64,000 bases of DNA from Neorhodopirellula pilleata (GTDB lineage Bacteria > Planctomycetota > Planctomycetia > Pirellulales > Pirellulaceae), in assembly GCF_007859915.1 (NCBI RefSeq), contig NZ_SJPM01000010.1, positions 252,743 through 316,742 of the forward strand, written 5' to 3'. The position numbers were made by a program, and so were the translations under genes. The notes under the pieces were generated by a model. That model made no database searches. It saw nothing but the letters and a program-made list of their open reading frames with translations, and was not told where the DNA came from. Shown in pieces: positions 24,483-33,783 of the stretch; position 1 is the stretch's first letter; each line of letters opens with the position of its first letter.

Positions 24483-26537
24483 CTACATCCCGACCCATTG
24501 ACGCATCGAATCGAGCCAATCACGCCACAGCGCACGCGATGGTAAATGAAGAACGGCTTGGCAAACCGCCCCATCCCACCGGGGAAGCTCGCCGAGGTCC
24601 GTTAGAAATTCTTCGGGGATATCCGCGATCGCTTGGTAGGTGTGTTTGGTGTCGTTGGTGACTTCGTCGGAATCGGCCCGCAGTGGCGAAACCGATCGCA
24701 CGGTCGTTGCCAGCACCATTGCCGAACGACCGGGCACGGACAACCGCACCGGGCAACCGACTTGGATACCCTCGTGGTCGGCAGCGTCGAGGGGCAATGC
24801 CACTTGCAACGCGGGAGAGGTCGCAATTCGGCACCACGGCTGCCGATCATCGGCGGCTTCCCCGACGCCGGGTGATAGCCGGCCGGGATAATTGATTTCT
24901 CCGGCAGGGTTCCCGAGGATCGTGTTAGCTTGGTTCGCGTCTTTCGCACGCTGATCGCCACCCAAGATGATCCCGTCGGCCGGAGCAATGATATGCAGCT
25001 TCTTCTTGCGATCGGCAAGTTCGGCCTGGGTCCGTTTCGCTGCGAGCGAGGCTTCGTCCAAGACCTCCCATTGATTTTCCGGTGCAGAATTTGGTGAAGA
25101 CGAGCGAGAGGATCGCGCGCCGTACAACGATGCCAATCTTGCCGATCGCGAGCGATGCTTGAGGACGTTGCTTTGGCCCGCGATGGATACCAAGTGAAGT
25201 TCCAGTTCCCGATCACTCAAATTGGCTAGCAACTGACCGCTGAGGACTTGATCACCTACGCGCACGTGGATCCCGTCGACGATTCCTTCGCCGGGCAAAT
25301 AGATCGTGACAACCTCTTTCGCTTCAAGGTTTCCTTGAACATGTCGGTAGCGAGGTATCGGAACGATTGGGATCGCCACGAGAACGACGATCGAACCAGC
25401 GGCAAGGAATCTCCGTCGCGTTCGAGGGACGATCGACCATTTTCCATTGCCACGGAACATTCCCCACCATCCTTTGCCGACTCGCGTGACAGCCATGGCC
25501 GTCATCAAGGCGACCACGATGGTAGCGATGCGCCACAGGTTCCATTGATCGGCGACCGCTAGAATCATGGCCGCGATCGCAACAAAGATAAAAACACGAT
25601 ACGTCGTCGAGGCAACATGGTAAACGCTCAAACAACAGCCGCGGATCGTTTGGCGGTGCCATCGTGCCCACGGTGTCGAGAGCCATCGCATCCAAGCCTG
25701 ACCGGCTTCGACGCGAAGATTAGCGCTGTCCAGCAGATCGCTGAGGATGAAGTAGCCGTCGTATCGCATCAACGGATTGGCGTTGAACAAGATCGTGCTG
25801 ACACCGCAGATCAGGATCACGTTCATGGCGGCCAATCGAGTGTCGGCCGAGTCGGCAAGCACCCAAACCCAAATCGCGAGCACGCACACGACGCCTTCGG
25901 CCATCATTCCCGCAGCCATCACGATCGCCCGCCGGATCGGATCGGGTTGCCGCCAAACTTCAGTCACGTCGACGTAGGGACAGGGAATTCCACATAGCAA
26001 CCACACCCCCGCCACGCCACATCGACAACCTAAACGGCGACAAGCGACCGCGTGGCCGGTCTCGTGGATCGCTTTAGTCAGCACGAACGTGGCACCGATT
26101 TGCCATAGCGAAAGTGACGCGAGGTACTTGGTCAGTGAGGGAACACTGCCGATCCAATGTTCCCAACGAACGATCAACATCACCACGCCTAAGATCGCCG
26201 CGATGATCCAAAGAAACATTGCCTTGGGCGAGTAGGCCCAGTCGCTGTAAGGGACGATCGACTGGGCGAATCGATCCATCGAAGCGATGGGGATTTTGAT
26301 CGACAGCGGCGACCAGCCGATTTCGCGGTTGGTCACTCGGGCCCGCGTCCATCCGGCGTGAACGGCCTGTTGTGCGATCGAACGATCGACCGGGATGTCG
26401 TCGGATGATGTCTGGCGTCGTAACTGACCCCACAACGTCCGTTTGATTCGGGCGAACCGGCCGCTGATATCATCAACGATGATGCAATCACGCTCGCCGG
26501 GCAACGGCAAGACTTGCAAGTCGCCTCTTAGCTTCAT
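24483..26537 (-). CDS. Membrane M50-type zinc protease fused to a HlyD-like domain
   Basis: A 684-residue inner-membrane protein. Residues 1-75 form a small soluble domain that may be PqqD-like. The membrane protease core has HETGH (158-162) in a hydrophobic helix and NPLMRYDGYFILSD (254-267, Asp260) as third zinc ligand, the pair of motifs of site-2 proteases in the YydH/peptide-metalloprotease group. Several hydrophobic helices follow to about residue 390. The C-terminal part is a biotinyl-lipoyl/HlyD-like periplasmic arm (VQGNLEAKEVVTIYLPGEG, then VRVGDQVLSGQLLANL). It lies 7 bp downstream of the HlyD gene. Such fusions often belong to export or membrane-stress systems; the substrate is unknown. 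Confidence 0.85.
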   Translation of the reverse strand: MKLRGDLQVLPLPGERDCIIVDDISGRFARIKRTLWGQLRRQTSSDDIPVDRSIAQQAVHAGWTRARVTNREIGWSPLSIKIPIASMDRFAQSIVPYSDWAYSPKAMFLWIIAAILGVVMLIVRWEHWIGSVPSLTKYLASLSLWQIGATFVLTKAIHETGHAVACRRLGCRCGVAGVWLLCGIPCPYVDVTEVWRQPDPIRRAIVMAAGMMAEGVVCVLAIWVWVLADSADTRLAAMNVILICGVSTILFNANPLMRYDGYFILSDLLDSANLRVEAGQAWMRWLSTPWARWHRQTIRGCCLSVYHVASTTYRVFIFVAIAAMILAVADQWNLWRIATIVVALMTAMAVTRVGKGWWGMFRGNGKWSIVPRTRRRFLAAGSIVVLVAIPIVPIPRYRHVQGNLEAKEVVTIYLPGEGIVDGIHVRVGDQVLSGQLLANLSDRELELHLVSIAGQSNVLKHRSRSARLASLYGARSSRSSSPNSAPENQWEVLDEASLAAKRTQAELADRKKKLHIIAPADGIILGGDQRAKDANQANTILGNPAGEINYPGRLSPGVGEAADDRQPWCRIATSPALQVALPLDAADHEGIQVGCPVRLSVPGRSAMVLATTVRSVSPLRADSDEVTNDTKHTYQAIADIPEEFLTDLGELPRWDGAVCQAVLHLPSRALWRDWLDSMRQWVGM

Positions 26538-26544
26538 GACACAC

Positions 26545-27573
26545 TCACCGCAGCGACCCCGATCGTGCTCGTTCGGCTCGCCACGCCGTCTCTGCTTGCC
26601 CGCGATGGATAGTCATCGTCACGTCCATTCCCGGAGACAACTGCCACCCGTCGGCTTCCAGCGGGGAGTTGGTCGTGACGTTGCGTCGATTGGCAACCTC
26701 GGCGTGCAGCCGGAAGCGATTGCCGGATAAACGGGTCGGATCCACCGACAAAACCTTGCCTCGCAAGGATTGTTCGATGTCTTCGCCGCTGCTCGGGTCG
26801 ACCTTGGTCCACTGAACGCTAACCGGCAATCCGACGCAGCGGGCGGGATCGAGTTCGTCGGCGTGGACGAGCGAGTGCAAGTGCAACACCGCCGCGTCGG
26901 CAATCGTTACCAACGGCTCGCCCGCATGAACCCATTCGCCCGGTTCGCGGTGCACCTCCAACACGACGCCCTCGATCGGTGCGACGCATTTCAACTGGGC
27001 GAGTTCGTGATCGATCACGGCCAAATCGGCGGCCCGTAGTTGCAGGTCGATCTCGGCTTGTCGGCGTTCTTTTTCGGCGCGGGCGAGTTCCAGTTGGGCG
27101 CGTTCGACGGCCAACTTCATCCGACGCAATTGGTTACGTGCGACGGCACCGCTGACCCGCTCGCTGGCCGCTTGCCCGTCGTCGAGTTCGGCTTCGGCTT
27201 CCGCCAACGCGGTCTCCGCGTAGCGGATCTCGACGCTGTCTTGGATCACCAATCGTGCGGCCTGTTCCTTTAACGCCGCCGCCCGGCGGCGGATCACGGT
27301 TTGGGAATCATCGAGCTGGGCGAGCAAATCGCCCGAGCGCACCCACTGGTTGCGCTGAACGGGCAAGACGGCAACGGGGCCGCTTGTGCGGGCGGGCACA
27401 TCGACTTGGCCGGCAAAATCAACGACCACATCTCGAGCGACCACCGAATCGCCCGACGAACGCGTCGGGGGATCCTGACCGGTAGTCTGCGCCGATGTCG
27501 AGGTGGAAGCGAGAAAGCCCAGCGTCAGCATTGCCGCCAACAGGAACCGATTCGACCAACCCATCGCATTCAT
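26545..27573 (-). CDS. HlyD/RND-type periplasmic adaptor
   Basis: The ATG at 27573 overlaps the previous stop (ATGA) and yields a signal peptide (MNAMGWSNRFLLAAMLTLGFLAST). The mature part has a lipoyl half-motif (SGPVAVLPVQRNQWVRSGDLLAQLDDS), a long a-helical hairpin rich in Ala/Glu/Arg (about residues 90-190), the second lipoyl half (CVAPIEGVVLEVHREPGEWVHAGEPL) and a b-barrel (DPTRLSGNRFRLHAEV). These are the parts of membrane-fusion proteins that bridge an inner-membrane pump and an outer-membrane channel. No pump or TolC gene is in the operon. The protein is flanked by two other HlyD-domain proteins, so they may assemble together. Confidence 0.87.
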   Translation of the reverse strand: MNAMGWSNRFLLAAMLTLGFLASTSTSAQTTGQDPPTRSSGDSVVARDVVVDFAGQVDVPARTSGPVAVLPVQRNQWVRSGDLLAQLDDSQTVIRRRAAALKEQAARLVIQDSVEIRYAETALAEAEAELDDGQAASERVSGAVARNQLRRMKLAVERAQLELARAEKERRQAEIDLQLRAADLAVIDHELAQLKCVAPIEGVVLEVHREPGEWVHAGEPLVTIADAAVLHLHSLVHADELDPARCVGLPVSVQWTKVDPSSGEDIEQSLRGKVLSVDPTRLSGNRFRLHAEVANRRNVTTNSPLEADGWQLSPGMDVTMTIHRGQAETAWRAERARSGSLR

Positions 27574-29810
27574 AGGTACATCCCCACACGTGTTCGGAAC
27601 CAACCCCAAACGTCTTCAAACAAGAATGACCCGACCGAAGTACCGCCGCAGTGGATGGTGATTCGCGCCGGCGTTTCGACGAGTGGTTGGTCGCCGAGCC
27701 GGGGCGTTTGCTCAAGCGTCAACCGCAAGATAACACCCGGAGTGCCATCGATCGGATCGGACACGACGGGCCCGAATCGTTGTGTCGTCGCGGTTTGCGA
27801 TTGATCGGCCGACCAACGGGGTGCGACGTCGGCAACCAGACACTGCTGCGAGATCGCCTGATCGATCTGTTGAACACGCCGTTGTGGAACCGTCGCGTCG
27901 GCGACCCAAGTCGTTTCGGCAGCGATGACGCTCAAGACCGTGTCGCCACGTCGCAGCGGTCGATCGGATAATCGCTCCTGAATCCGCCAAGCGTCGACGC
28001 GCCCGTCACGTCGGGCACGTAAAACCAAGTCGTCTTGGCTCTGAGCGATGATCTGCAATTGCTCGTCGATCGATGCGATTTCTTCGTTGATCTCGTCACC
28101 GCTTGGCAAGCCGGCCGCGCCGTCGACCGAACCATTGGAAGCGACTAGTTGCCGATTGAATTGATCTCGTTTTTGAGACAAGACGGCGCGACGGCCGAGC
28201 AGCGTCGTTTGCTTCTGGCTGAGATCATCCGACCACAACGTCGCGAGCAGATCGCCCTGCCGAACGGTCTGGCCGTGATCGACGTGGATCGTTCGAACAA
28301 TCGCATCGTGCCGGGCGTGGTAGGTGTCCAGTTCGAGCGGTCGGAGCACTCCGGTAACCGGGATCACCGACGGGATCGGAACCCACAGCAGCATCGCTGC
28401 GGTCATCGCCATGGCGGTCAACAAAGCGACGCGGCGACGAACCGGGGAAACCGACGTGGCAGGTGCGCTGGTGGACGCGACAAGATCGTCGGACGATAAC
28501 TGCGTCCGGTGGGTCGATGGCGACGTTGCTGTTAAACGGTTCCACCACTTTCCGCCCGGAATCGCTTCGATTCGTTCGGCCGCCGCCCAGGCGAGTTGAC
28601 CGCCGATGAGCATTCGTTCCAAAACCGCCGTCGTTTCGGGGTCGGGCTGTTTGGCCAACGATGAGTCTCCCTCACGCTGCAGCAACACCATCCGCCAGCG
28701 TCGATCACCGCGAAGCGAGACCACCCAATGCGGAATGACGGGTTGCTGCTCGTCCGATCTGCGTCGTTCCGATTTTCGGCGGTCGATGACCGGATCGGAC
28801 TTTGGGTGATCATCGCAGTTGGTTGTCGCATTCTCCGGCGTGTTCTCCAGTGCAGTGTCTGGTGAGTTTCCGTCGGTGGAAATGGACAGGTCGATGGCCC
28901 CGGCGGATCGCATCGGTCGCGACGCTGCTTCGCGAATCGCTTGGGCGGCCGCTCCGTGTTGGTCGATCCGGTCGACATGACTGACCGCGACGATCCGCGG
29001 GCGTCCACGATCGATTCGGCACAACGCGACCCGTGGACATTCCAACAGTTCAGCGGTCGCGTCGACCCAGGCGGCTAAGACTTGCGTCGTCGACGAGAGC
29101 GTCTGCAGATGATCCGCCACGCGGGCGGATCGATTGATTTGGGACAACCGGCGACTTAGCGAACGCAGATGCTCGGCGCGTAAGAACTCCCCGGCGAGGT
29201 CCGCCATTTGGGCAAGGAACCGCAGCGAACCCCGTTGGCTCGCGGGACTTCCACCGGGTTCCAAGAACACTTCGATCAAACAGTTCGGCAGCGGCGAATC
29301 CGGATCGATCGATACCGGTACCAGCGCCGCCGGATGCGACGTCGGATTGGCGGGCAAATCGGCGTCTGAAGCTCCTGGAGTGGCAGGAACGACGACGGGC
29401 GAATGCTGCGCGGCGACTTCGATCAACAAGCCGTCATGAACCGATCGGGCTGTTTCGTCGAGTCCAAGATCGGTGACCGTTCCCAGACGATGTTCGGCGA
29501 TGTAACGCCAATCAGCGAGATCGGCCGTCGCATCTTCGATACTCCAGATGACCACACCGTGCGCCGCCATCGCACGTAAAATTCGGTCGGCGAGGAAACG
29601 CAGGTACGGATCGCGGCCTTGATGCGAGCGTGCCGCCGAGGCCACCTCGCGCACGATCGCCGAGATTTCTTGACGAGCTTGATCGATCAGCGTTTCGGCA
29701 GAATCGTTTCGGCGAACGGGTCGGTTTTTGTGCGCAGCCGCATCGGTTGTCCCTGAATCGGATTGCCCCGGTGTGAACAGAAACGGTTCGCTGGCGGCCG
29801 TCGCAGTCAC
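27570..29810 (-). CDS. Cytoplasmic GAF-like sensor fused by one membrane helix to a HlyD adaptor
   Basis: The 746-residue protein has two cytoplasmic halves that look like GAF domains (about residues 65-215 and 240-410). The second is interrupted by a low-complexity, charged insert (310-355). A single transmembrane helix (about 461-478) follows, then a periplasmic HlyD-like adaptor: HDAIVRTIHVDHGQTVRQGDLLATLW (part 502-527), a helical hairpin, and ARRDGRVDAWRIQERLSDRPLRRGD. A sensor domain joined to a membrane-fusion protein is unusual and suggests that an inner signal controls adaptor assembly. The gene begins 3 bp after the gluzincin gene stop and overlaps the next gene by 4 bp. The GAF assignment rests on fold-like pattern, not on a strict motif. 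Confidence 0.72.
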   Translation of the reverse strand: MTATAASEPFLFTPGQSDSGTTDAAAHKNRPVRRNDSAETLIDQARQEISAIVREVASAARSHQGRDPYLRFLADRILRAMAAHGVVIWSIEDATADLADWRYIAEHRLGTVTDLGLDETARSVHDGLLIEVAAQHSPVVVPATPGASDADLPANPTSHPAALVPVSIDPDSPLPNCLIEVFLEPGGSPASQRGSLRFLAQMADLAGEFLRAEHLRSLSRRLSQINRSARVADHLQTLSSTTQVLAAWVDATAELLECPRVALCRIDRGRPRIVAVSHVDRIDQHGAAAQAIREAASRPMRSAGAIDLSISTDGNSPDTALENTPENATTNCDDHPKSDPVIDRRKSERRRSDEQQPVIPHWVVSLRGDRRWRMVLLQREGDSSLAKQPDPETTAVLERMLIGGQLAWAAAERIEAIPGGKWWNRLTATSPSTHRTQLSSDDLVASTSAPATSVSPVRRRVALLTAMAMTAAMLLWVPIPSVIPVTGVLRPLELDTYHARHDAIVRTIHVDHGQTVRQGDLLATLWSDDLSQKQTTLLGRRAVLSQKRDQFNRQLVASNGSVDGAAGLPSGDEINEEIASIDEQLQIIAQSQDDLVLRARRDGRVDAWRIQERLSDRPLRRGDTVLSVIAAETTWVADATVPQRRVQQIDQAISQQCLVADVAPRWSADQSQTATTQRFGPVVSDPIDGTPGVILRLTLEQTPRLGDQPLVETPARITIHCGGTSVGSFLFEDVWGWFRTRVGMYL

Positions 29811-29813
29811 GAT

Positions 29814-31139
29814 TTATCGCCACATGCTTTGGCTCATCGAACCGGGGCTCATCGATCCGGAACGCCGGCCGGAATCGAGTTGACGCCGTCCCGGTGCCAA
29901 AACATCACCGCGATACGATCCCGATGTTTCTCCCTGGGGAGTCGCGGCCGAATAGCGACCACTGGACAGCACCGACGGAGGCGCCCAAACAACGCCGGAG
30001 GAGGATTTGTTTGGATCGTTGTTTCCTAAAGTTTGCGAGGCGGAAACAGGAGTGACTTGGCCGAGCGTTGTGTCGCGTGTTGCGATTCGATCCGCCGGCG
30101 GGTTCGTCGCCAAGGGCGCGTTGTCGTTGGAAGCCAATGGAGCGGCCTGGTCCGGACGTTTGGCCGGTTCCAATTGATCCGATGCAAGTCCTTGGGCGCG
30201 GCGATGGTACCAACTATCGGCGGTGGATAGTTCGCTAACGCGGCCCCGGTCATTGGCGGCGACAAGGCTATTGAGGTCGTCTTGAGATGGCGTGCTCGTT
30301 ACGGGCGTGTCGCTCGTTAGAACTTCGTCTCGTGGAGTGGAATTTTGCGGCGTGGAGTCTTGCGGCTTGGCTTTGGCGAATTGAGCCACCGGACCGCTAC
30401 CCGCTTCGACCCACGACAGCCAATATTCTTGCAGTTCGCCCAGCGAATCGTACCCATAGTGCTTTTGCACGTTCGCCGTCCACGACGGACGCTGCATATA
30501 GTCTTTCAAGAATGAAATGAAGGTTTTCGGACCTTGTTGTTCGATCAGGAATCGGCAAACCGAATAACCTTGGGCGTACATCGGCAAAACGTCGGGTGGA
30601 TATTCGGTCAATAAGAACAATTGGTTCATCGCGATGCCACGTCTCGATGACAAGAACTCGCGAAGCTTGGCTTCGTGCTTGGAACGTTCCGACTCGTGTT
30701 CGACCGTCGTGCAGATGCCTTCGTCGGCCCAACGCGGTAGCGGCCGACCGAAGTACGTCGCCAAGACCGTGTGCGTGACTTCATGCGGCAGGACACTATC
30801 GAGAATCCGTTCGGGAGTCCCGATCACTTCCATTTGAAAGTCCCTCACCGGGGCGGGGTTGTAGGTCGTCACCCCTTGAGCTGCGAGGGTGGGGCCGGCG
30901 ACCACGCGAACCGGGCACGGCGTCGGCCAAGGGGGCAAGGTTTGCCCGGTCCAGTACGTTGCCAAGTCGTCGCGATACTTTTCAGCCGCTTCGCCGACGG
31001 ACTTGGCGAGCGCTGCGTTGGGGGCTTGGATCAAAAAATTGCGAGTGCGAAAATTCGCCGCTTCGGTGGTCGAACTAATCGCCCAAAAGCTCGCGATTAC
31101 CAGTCCGTAACGAATCCATCCTGCGATCAAGGCATCCAT
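29814..31139 (-). CDS. DUF1570-type gluzincin (zinc metallopeptidase-like), exported
   Basis: The ATG at 31139 has CAGGAG 9 bp upstream and gives a signal-peptide-like N-terminus (IAGWIRYGLVIASFWAISSTTEAA). The catalytic motif HEVTH with the downstream WADEGICTTVE (Glu as third ligand) is that of peptidase MA/DUF1570 proteins frequent in planctomycetes. The C-terminal 150 residues are low complexity, rich in Ser/Thr/Pro and Asn. It is the first gene of the five-gene unit with the HlyD and M50 proteins. The family's substrates are unknown; an exported peptidase next to an adaptor/protease assembly suggests processing or remodelling of envelope polypeptides. Confidence 0.82.
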   Translation of the reverse strand: MDALIAGWIRYGLVIASFWAISSTTEAANFRTRNFLIQAPNAALAKSVGEAAEKYRDDLATYWTGQTLPPWPTPCPVRVVAGPTLAAQGVTTYNPAPVRDFQMEVIGTPERILDSVLPHEVTHTVLATYFGRPLPRWADEGICTTVEHESERSKHEAKLREFLSSRRGIAMNQLFLLTEYPPDVLPMYAQGYSVCRFLIEQQGPKTFISFLKDYMQRPSWTANVQKHYGYDSLGELQEYWLSWVEAGSGPVAQFAKAKPQDSTPQNSTPRDEVLTSDTPVTSTPSQDDLNSLVAANDRGRVSELSTADSWYHRRAQGLASDQLEPAKRPDQAAPLASNDNAPLATNPPADRIATRDTTLGQVTPVSASQTLGNNDPNKSSSGVVWAPPSVLSSGRYSAATPQGETSGSYRGDVLAPGRRQLDSGRRSGSMSPGSMSQSMWR

Positions 31140-31367
31140 GCCGGTCGACTCCTGCTCGGGTTGATCGACGCCCGGCAAATCGTTCACCGCAGGCGTCGAG
31201 CGGGCAGTTTAGGAAAACAGGCCGCTTCGGCGATACCCAGAAAAAGCCATGAAATTCAGAAGAATGATTCAAGTTTCTCTTGGCACGTCAGTCGCTACGT
31301 TACCGCCGCGACGCTTTGTTGATATGGTAAAGCAAAAGTTGTTGCCCCAAACCGAAAAGGCCCGCTC

Positions 31368-32423
31368 ATGTCCTCCGCTATAAAGTCACTCATCGACACC
31401 GGCACAAAACTTTATCTCGACTCGGTCGAGCCGTCCGAAGTCGACGCCAATTTGGCCTACGGGGCCGTCGGGGCCACCAGCAATCCCGCTATCATTTCCT
31501 CGATCGTGGCGGACGGGCAACTCGATGGGGAGATCGAATCGATGCTCGCCGATGGCAAGACCGACGACGAAATCGCGTGGGCGTTGACCGATCAATTGGT
31601 TACCCGTGCCGAGAAGAAATTCGCCGACATCCACGAAAAAACCAAAGGCAACGCCGGTTGGGTTAGCTTCGAACTCGATCCGCTACTTGAAGACCCGTCC
31701 TTGAACCTCAAGGAAGACGATGTCGTTGCGCAGTACATCGCTTTGGGAAAACAGTGGGCGGCCGGCCACACCAACCGGATGATCAAAGTCCCCGCCACTT
31801 CGGCGGGTTTGCGGGCTCTCGAACCCCTCGCCGCCGCCGGCGTGACGCTGAACGTGACGCTGATCTTCACCGACGACCAATACCGGATCGCCCGCGAAGC
31901 GATCTGGCGCGGGGCGGAGAATCATGTTCCGCCCGAAAAGTTCAAGTCGGTCTACAGTATTTTTATTTCACGGATTGACGTTTATACGTCGAAAGAAGTG
32001 GAACTTTCCGACGCCGCCCAAGGAATGGTTGGCATCGTCAACGCCAAGCGAGTTTGGAAAGAGAACAATGCGTTCTGGGCGGACAAGAACCTGCCGTTGC
32101 AGCAAGAACTGATCTTCGCCAGCACCGGAACCAAGGACCCCAAAGACCCGCCGTGGAAGTACGTGCAGGCCCTCGCCGGCAGCGACATCCAAACCAATCC
32201 GCCGGAAACCAACGCCTCGATCGCCGACAGCGATTTGACGTTCACACGAACAGTCGACCAGTTGCCATCCGATGAGGTTCTTGCTGAAATCGACGCGAAG
32301 GTCGATCCGATGCGGTTGCATCAATATTTGATGGCCGAAGGTGTCGATAAATTCGTCAAACCGCAACGAGCCTTGCTGGCGTTAATCGCCAAAAAACGAT
32401 CTGAACTGTCACCGGCGACTTAA
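31368..32423 (+). CDS. tal: Transaldolase
   Basis: A cytoplasmic pentose-phosphate enzyme that transfers a dihydroxyacetone unit from sedoheptulose-7-phosphate to glyceraldehyde-3-phosphate. The Schiff-base lysine lies in NRMIKVPAT (Lys140). Other family blocks are GATSNPAIIS (35-44) and GVTLNVTLIFTDDQY. At 351 residues it matches the longer transaldolase subfamily (as in actinobacteria and cyanobacteria), not the short fructose-6-phosphate aldolase type. It is divergent from the gluzincin operon across about 230 bp and is followed by yebC. Confidence 0.92.
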   Translation: MSSAIKSLIDTGTKLYLDSVEPSEVDANLAYGAVGATSNPAIISSIVADGQLDGEIESMLADGKTDDEIAWALTDQLVTRAEKKFADIHEKTKGNAGWVSFELDPLLEDPSLNLKEDDVVAQYIALGKQWAAGHTNRMIKVPATSAGLRALEPLAAAGVTLNVTLIFTDDQYRIAREAIWRGAENHVPPEKFKSVYSIFISRIDVYTSKEVELSDAAQGMVGIVNAKRVWKENNAFWADKNLPLQQELIFASTGTKDPKDPPWKYVQALAGSDIQTNPPETNASIADSDLTFTRTVDQLPSDEVLAEIDAKVDPMRLHQYLMAEGVDKFVKPQRALLALIAKKRSELSPAT

Positions 32424-32495
32424 CCAAATCGTCGAGTCCCTACCGAGCTCCGGCTCATTTCCCCTTATCCAAAAAGTCGTATCAGGAACCACACG

Positions 32496-33221
32496 ATGGG
32501 CCGGAGTTTTGAAGTTCGTAAAGTGTCGATGGCCAAGACTGCGGCACAGAAAACCAAGGTCTATTCCAAGTACGGCAAACAACTTTATGTGATGGCCAAA
32601 AACTCGGGGGCCGAACCCGAGTGCAATCCGTCACTGAAGGCGCTGATCGAGAAGGCCAAACGAGACCAAGTGCCCGCGCACGTGATTGAAAAGGCATTAG
32701 AAAAAGCCAACGGCGTCGGCGGTGAAGATTACGTCCCCGCTCGCTACGAAGGCTTCGGGCCTGGCGGGTGCAGCGTGATCATCGACTGTCTGACGGACAA
32801 CAACAATCGAACGATCACGGACGTTCGCAATTGTTTCACCAAGACCGGAGCCAAGTTCGGGGCTCCCGGTTCGGTCGCGCACAGTTTTGACCATTTCGCG
32901 ATCTTGGCATTTACCGGCGATAACGAAGAACAGGTTCTCGAAGCGTTGCTTGAAGCGGACGTTGACGTGACCGAACTGGAGAAAGAAGGAAACCGTTTGA
33001 CGCTGTTCGCGCCCTCGACGGAACATCACAAAGCGAAACAGGCAATCATCGAAGCCTTTCCGGGTGTCGAGTTCGAAGTCGACGAAATCACGTTCGTGCC
33101 TCAAACCAGTGCCGAGATTCCGGCCGAGGACGTCGCCATGTTCGAAAAGTTCATTACGATGCTCAATGATTGCGACGACGTGCAAGACATCTATCACAAC
33201 GCCGTGCTACCAAACGCTTAA
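32496..33221 (+). CDS. yebC: YebC/TACO1 family regulatory protein
   Basis: The start MGRSFEVRKVSMAKTAAQKTKVYSKYGK is a variant of the invariant YebC N-terminus, and the middle blocks RYEGFGPGGCSVIIDCLTDN and GAKFGAPGSVAHSF are typical. YebC proteins bind rRNA or DNA; recent family knowledge ties several to translation of proline-rich stretches, and others act as transcriptional regulators (PmpR). The 241-residue length is normal. The ATG at 32496 has AGGA upstream; a second in-frame ATG is at 32529. Palindromic repeats follow the stop. Confidence 0.9.
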   Translation: MGRSFEVRKVSMAKTAAQKTKVYSKYGKQLYVMAKNSGAEPECNPSLKALIEKAKRDQVPAHVIEKALEKANGVGGEDYVPARYEGFGPGGCSVIIDCLTDNNNRTITDVRNCFTKTGAKFGAPGSVAHSFDHFAILAFTGDNEEQVLEALLEADVDVTELEKEGNRLTLFAPSTEHHKAKQAIIEAFPGVEFEVDEITFVPQTSAEIPAEDVAMFEKFITMLNDCDDVQDIYHNAVLPNA

Positions 33222-33239
33222 GGCGGCAACGCCGCAAAC

Positions 33240-33445
33240 ATACAAGCCCGACGCGCAAGCGAGTGGAGTCGCTGGTATTGCGAAGTATGAAGTGGATTCC
33301 CTCGCGTGCCGGCGTGCTGATTGAGTGCACGTTTGGGCGTTTTCGTTTAACGGCAAGCCGCAGGCGCCTGCGTTTTCAAACTCTGTCGCCTGCGGCTTGC
33401 CGTTAAACGATCAGATCAACAGCCCGTTGCGCGTCGGGCATGTAT
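33240..33445. repeat. Nested palindromic intergenic element
   Basis: Outer arms 33240-33258 and 33427-33445 are inverted with one mismatch in 19 (core GCCCGACGCGCAA). Inside lies a perfect 23-bp inverted repeat, 33344-33366 and 33387-33409 (core TTTAACGGCAAGCCGCAGG), with a 20-bp loop. The element fills the space after yebC and carries no supported gene. Confidence 0.8.
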
Positions 33446-33518
33446 CAATTGCCTTCAAAAAACACCGACTGCGGCGATGACTGATGTAGAGCTAAACCTG
33501 AGTGGTCCCTGAGGTTTT

Positions 33519-33560
33519 TTAAACGCAAAGGGCGCGGAGACGCAGAGGGTCGCGGAGTTC
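33519..33560 (+). repeat. Left inverted repeat of the GxxExxY unit
   Basis: A 42-bp sequence with core GCGGAGACGCAGAGGGTCGC. It is inverted relative to 34228-34271, with which it matches almost throughout, and to the copy at 33694-33735. Confidence 0.85.
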
Positions 33561-33693
33561 AGGGGGGAAGAATTCATGAGTGCTGCGAACCCCAAAGACA
33601 GAGTGTCTTTGACCGTGTGCAAATCTGGCATGCGACCAACGTTCACTGGTCTTTCCATCCTCCCCAACCTGAATGTGAATTTCCGGGCTCGAC

Positions 33694-33735
33694 GAAACTC
33701 TGCGACTCTCTGCGTCTCCGCGTCCTCTGCGTTAC
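33694..33735 (-). repeat. Middle repeat of the GxxExxY unit
   Basis: A copy of the same 42-bp repeat in the orientation of the right arm, ending about 30 bp before the gene. It probably contains or overlaps the promoter and leader of the GxxExxY gene. Confidence 0.8.
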
Positions 33736-33783
33736 AATGACAGCGGACTCGCAACCTCAGTAATAGCCGTGGAGCAGTTAGCC

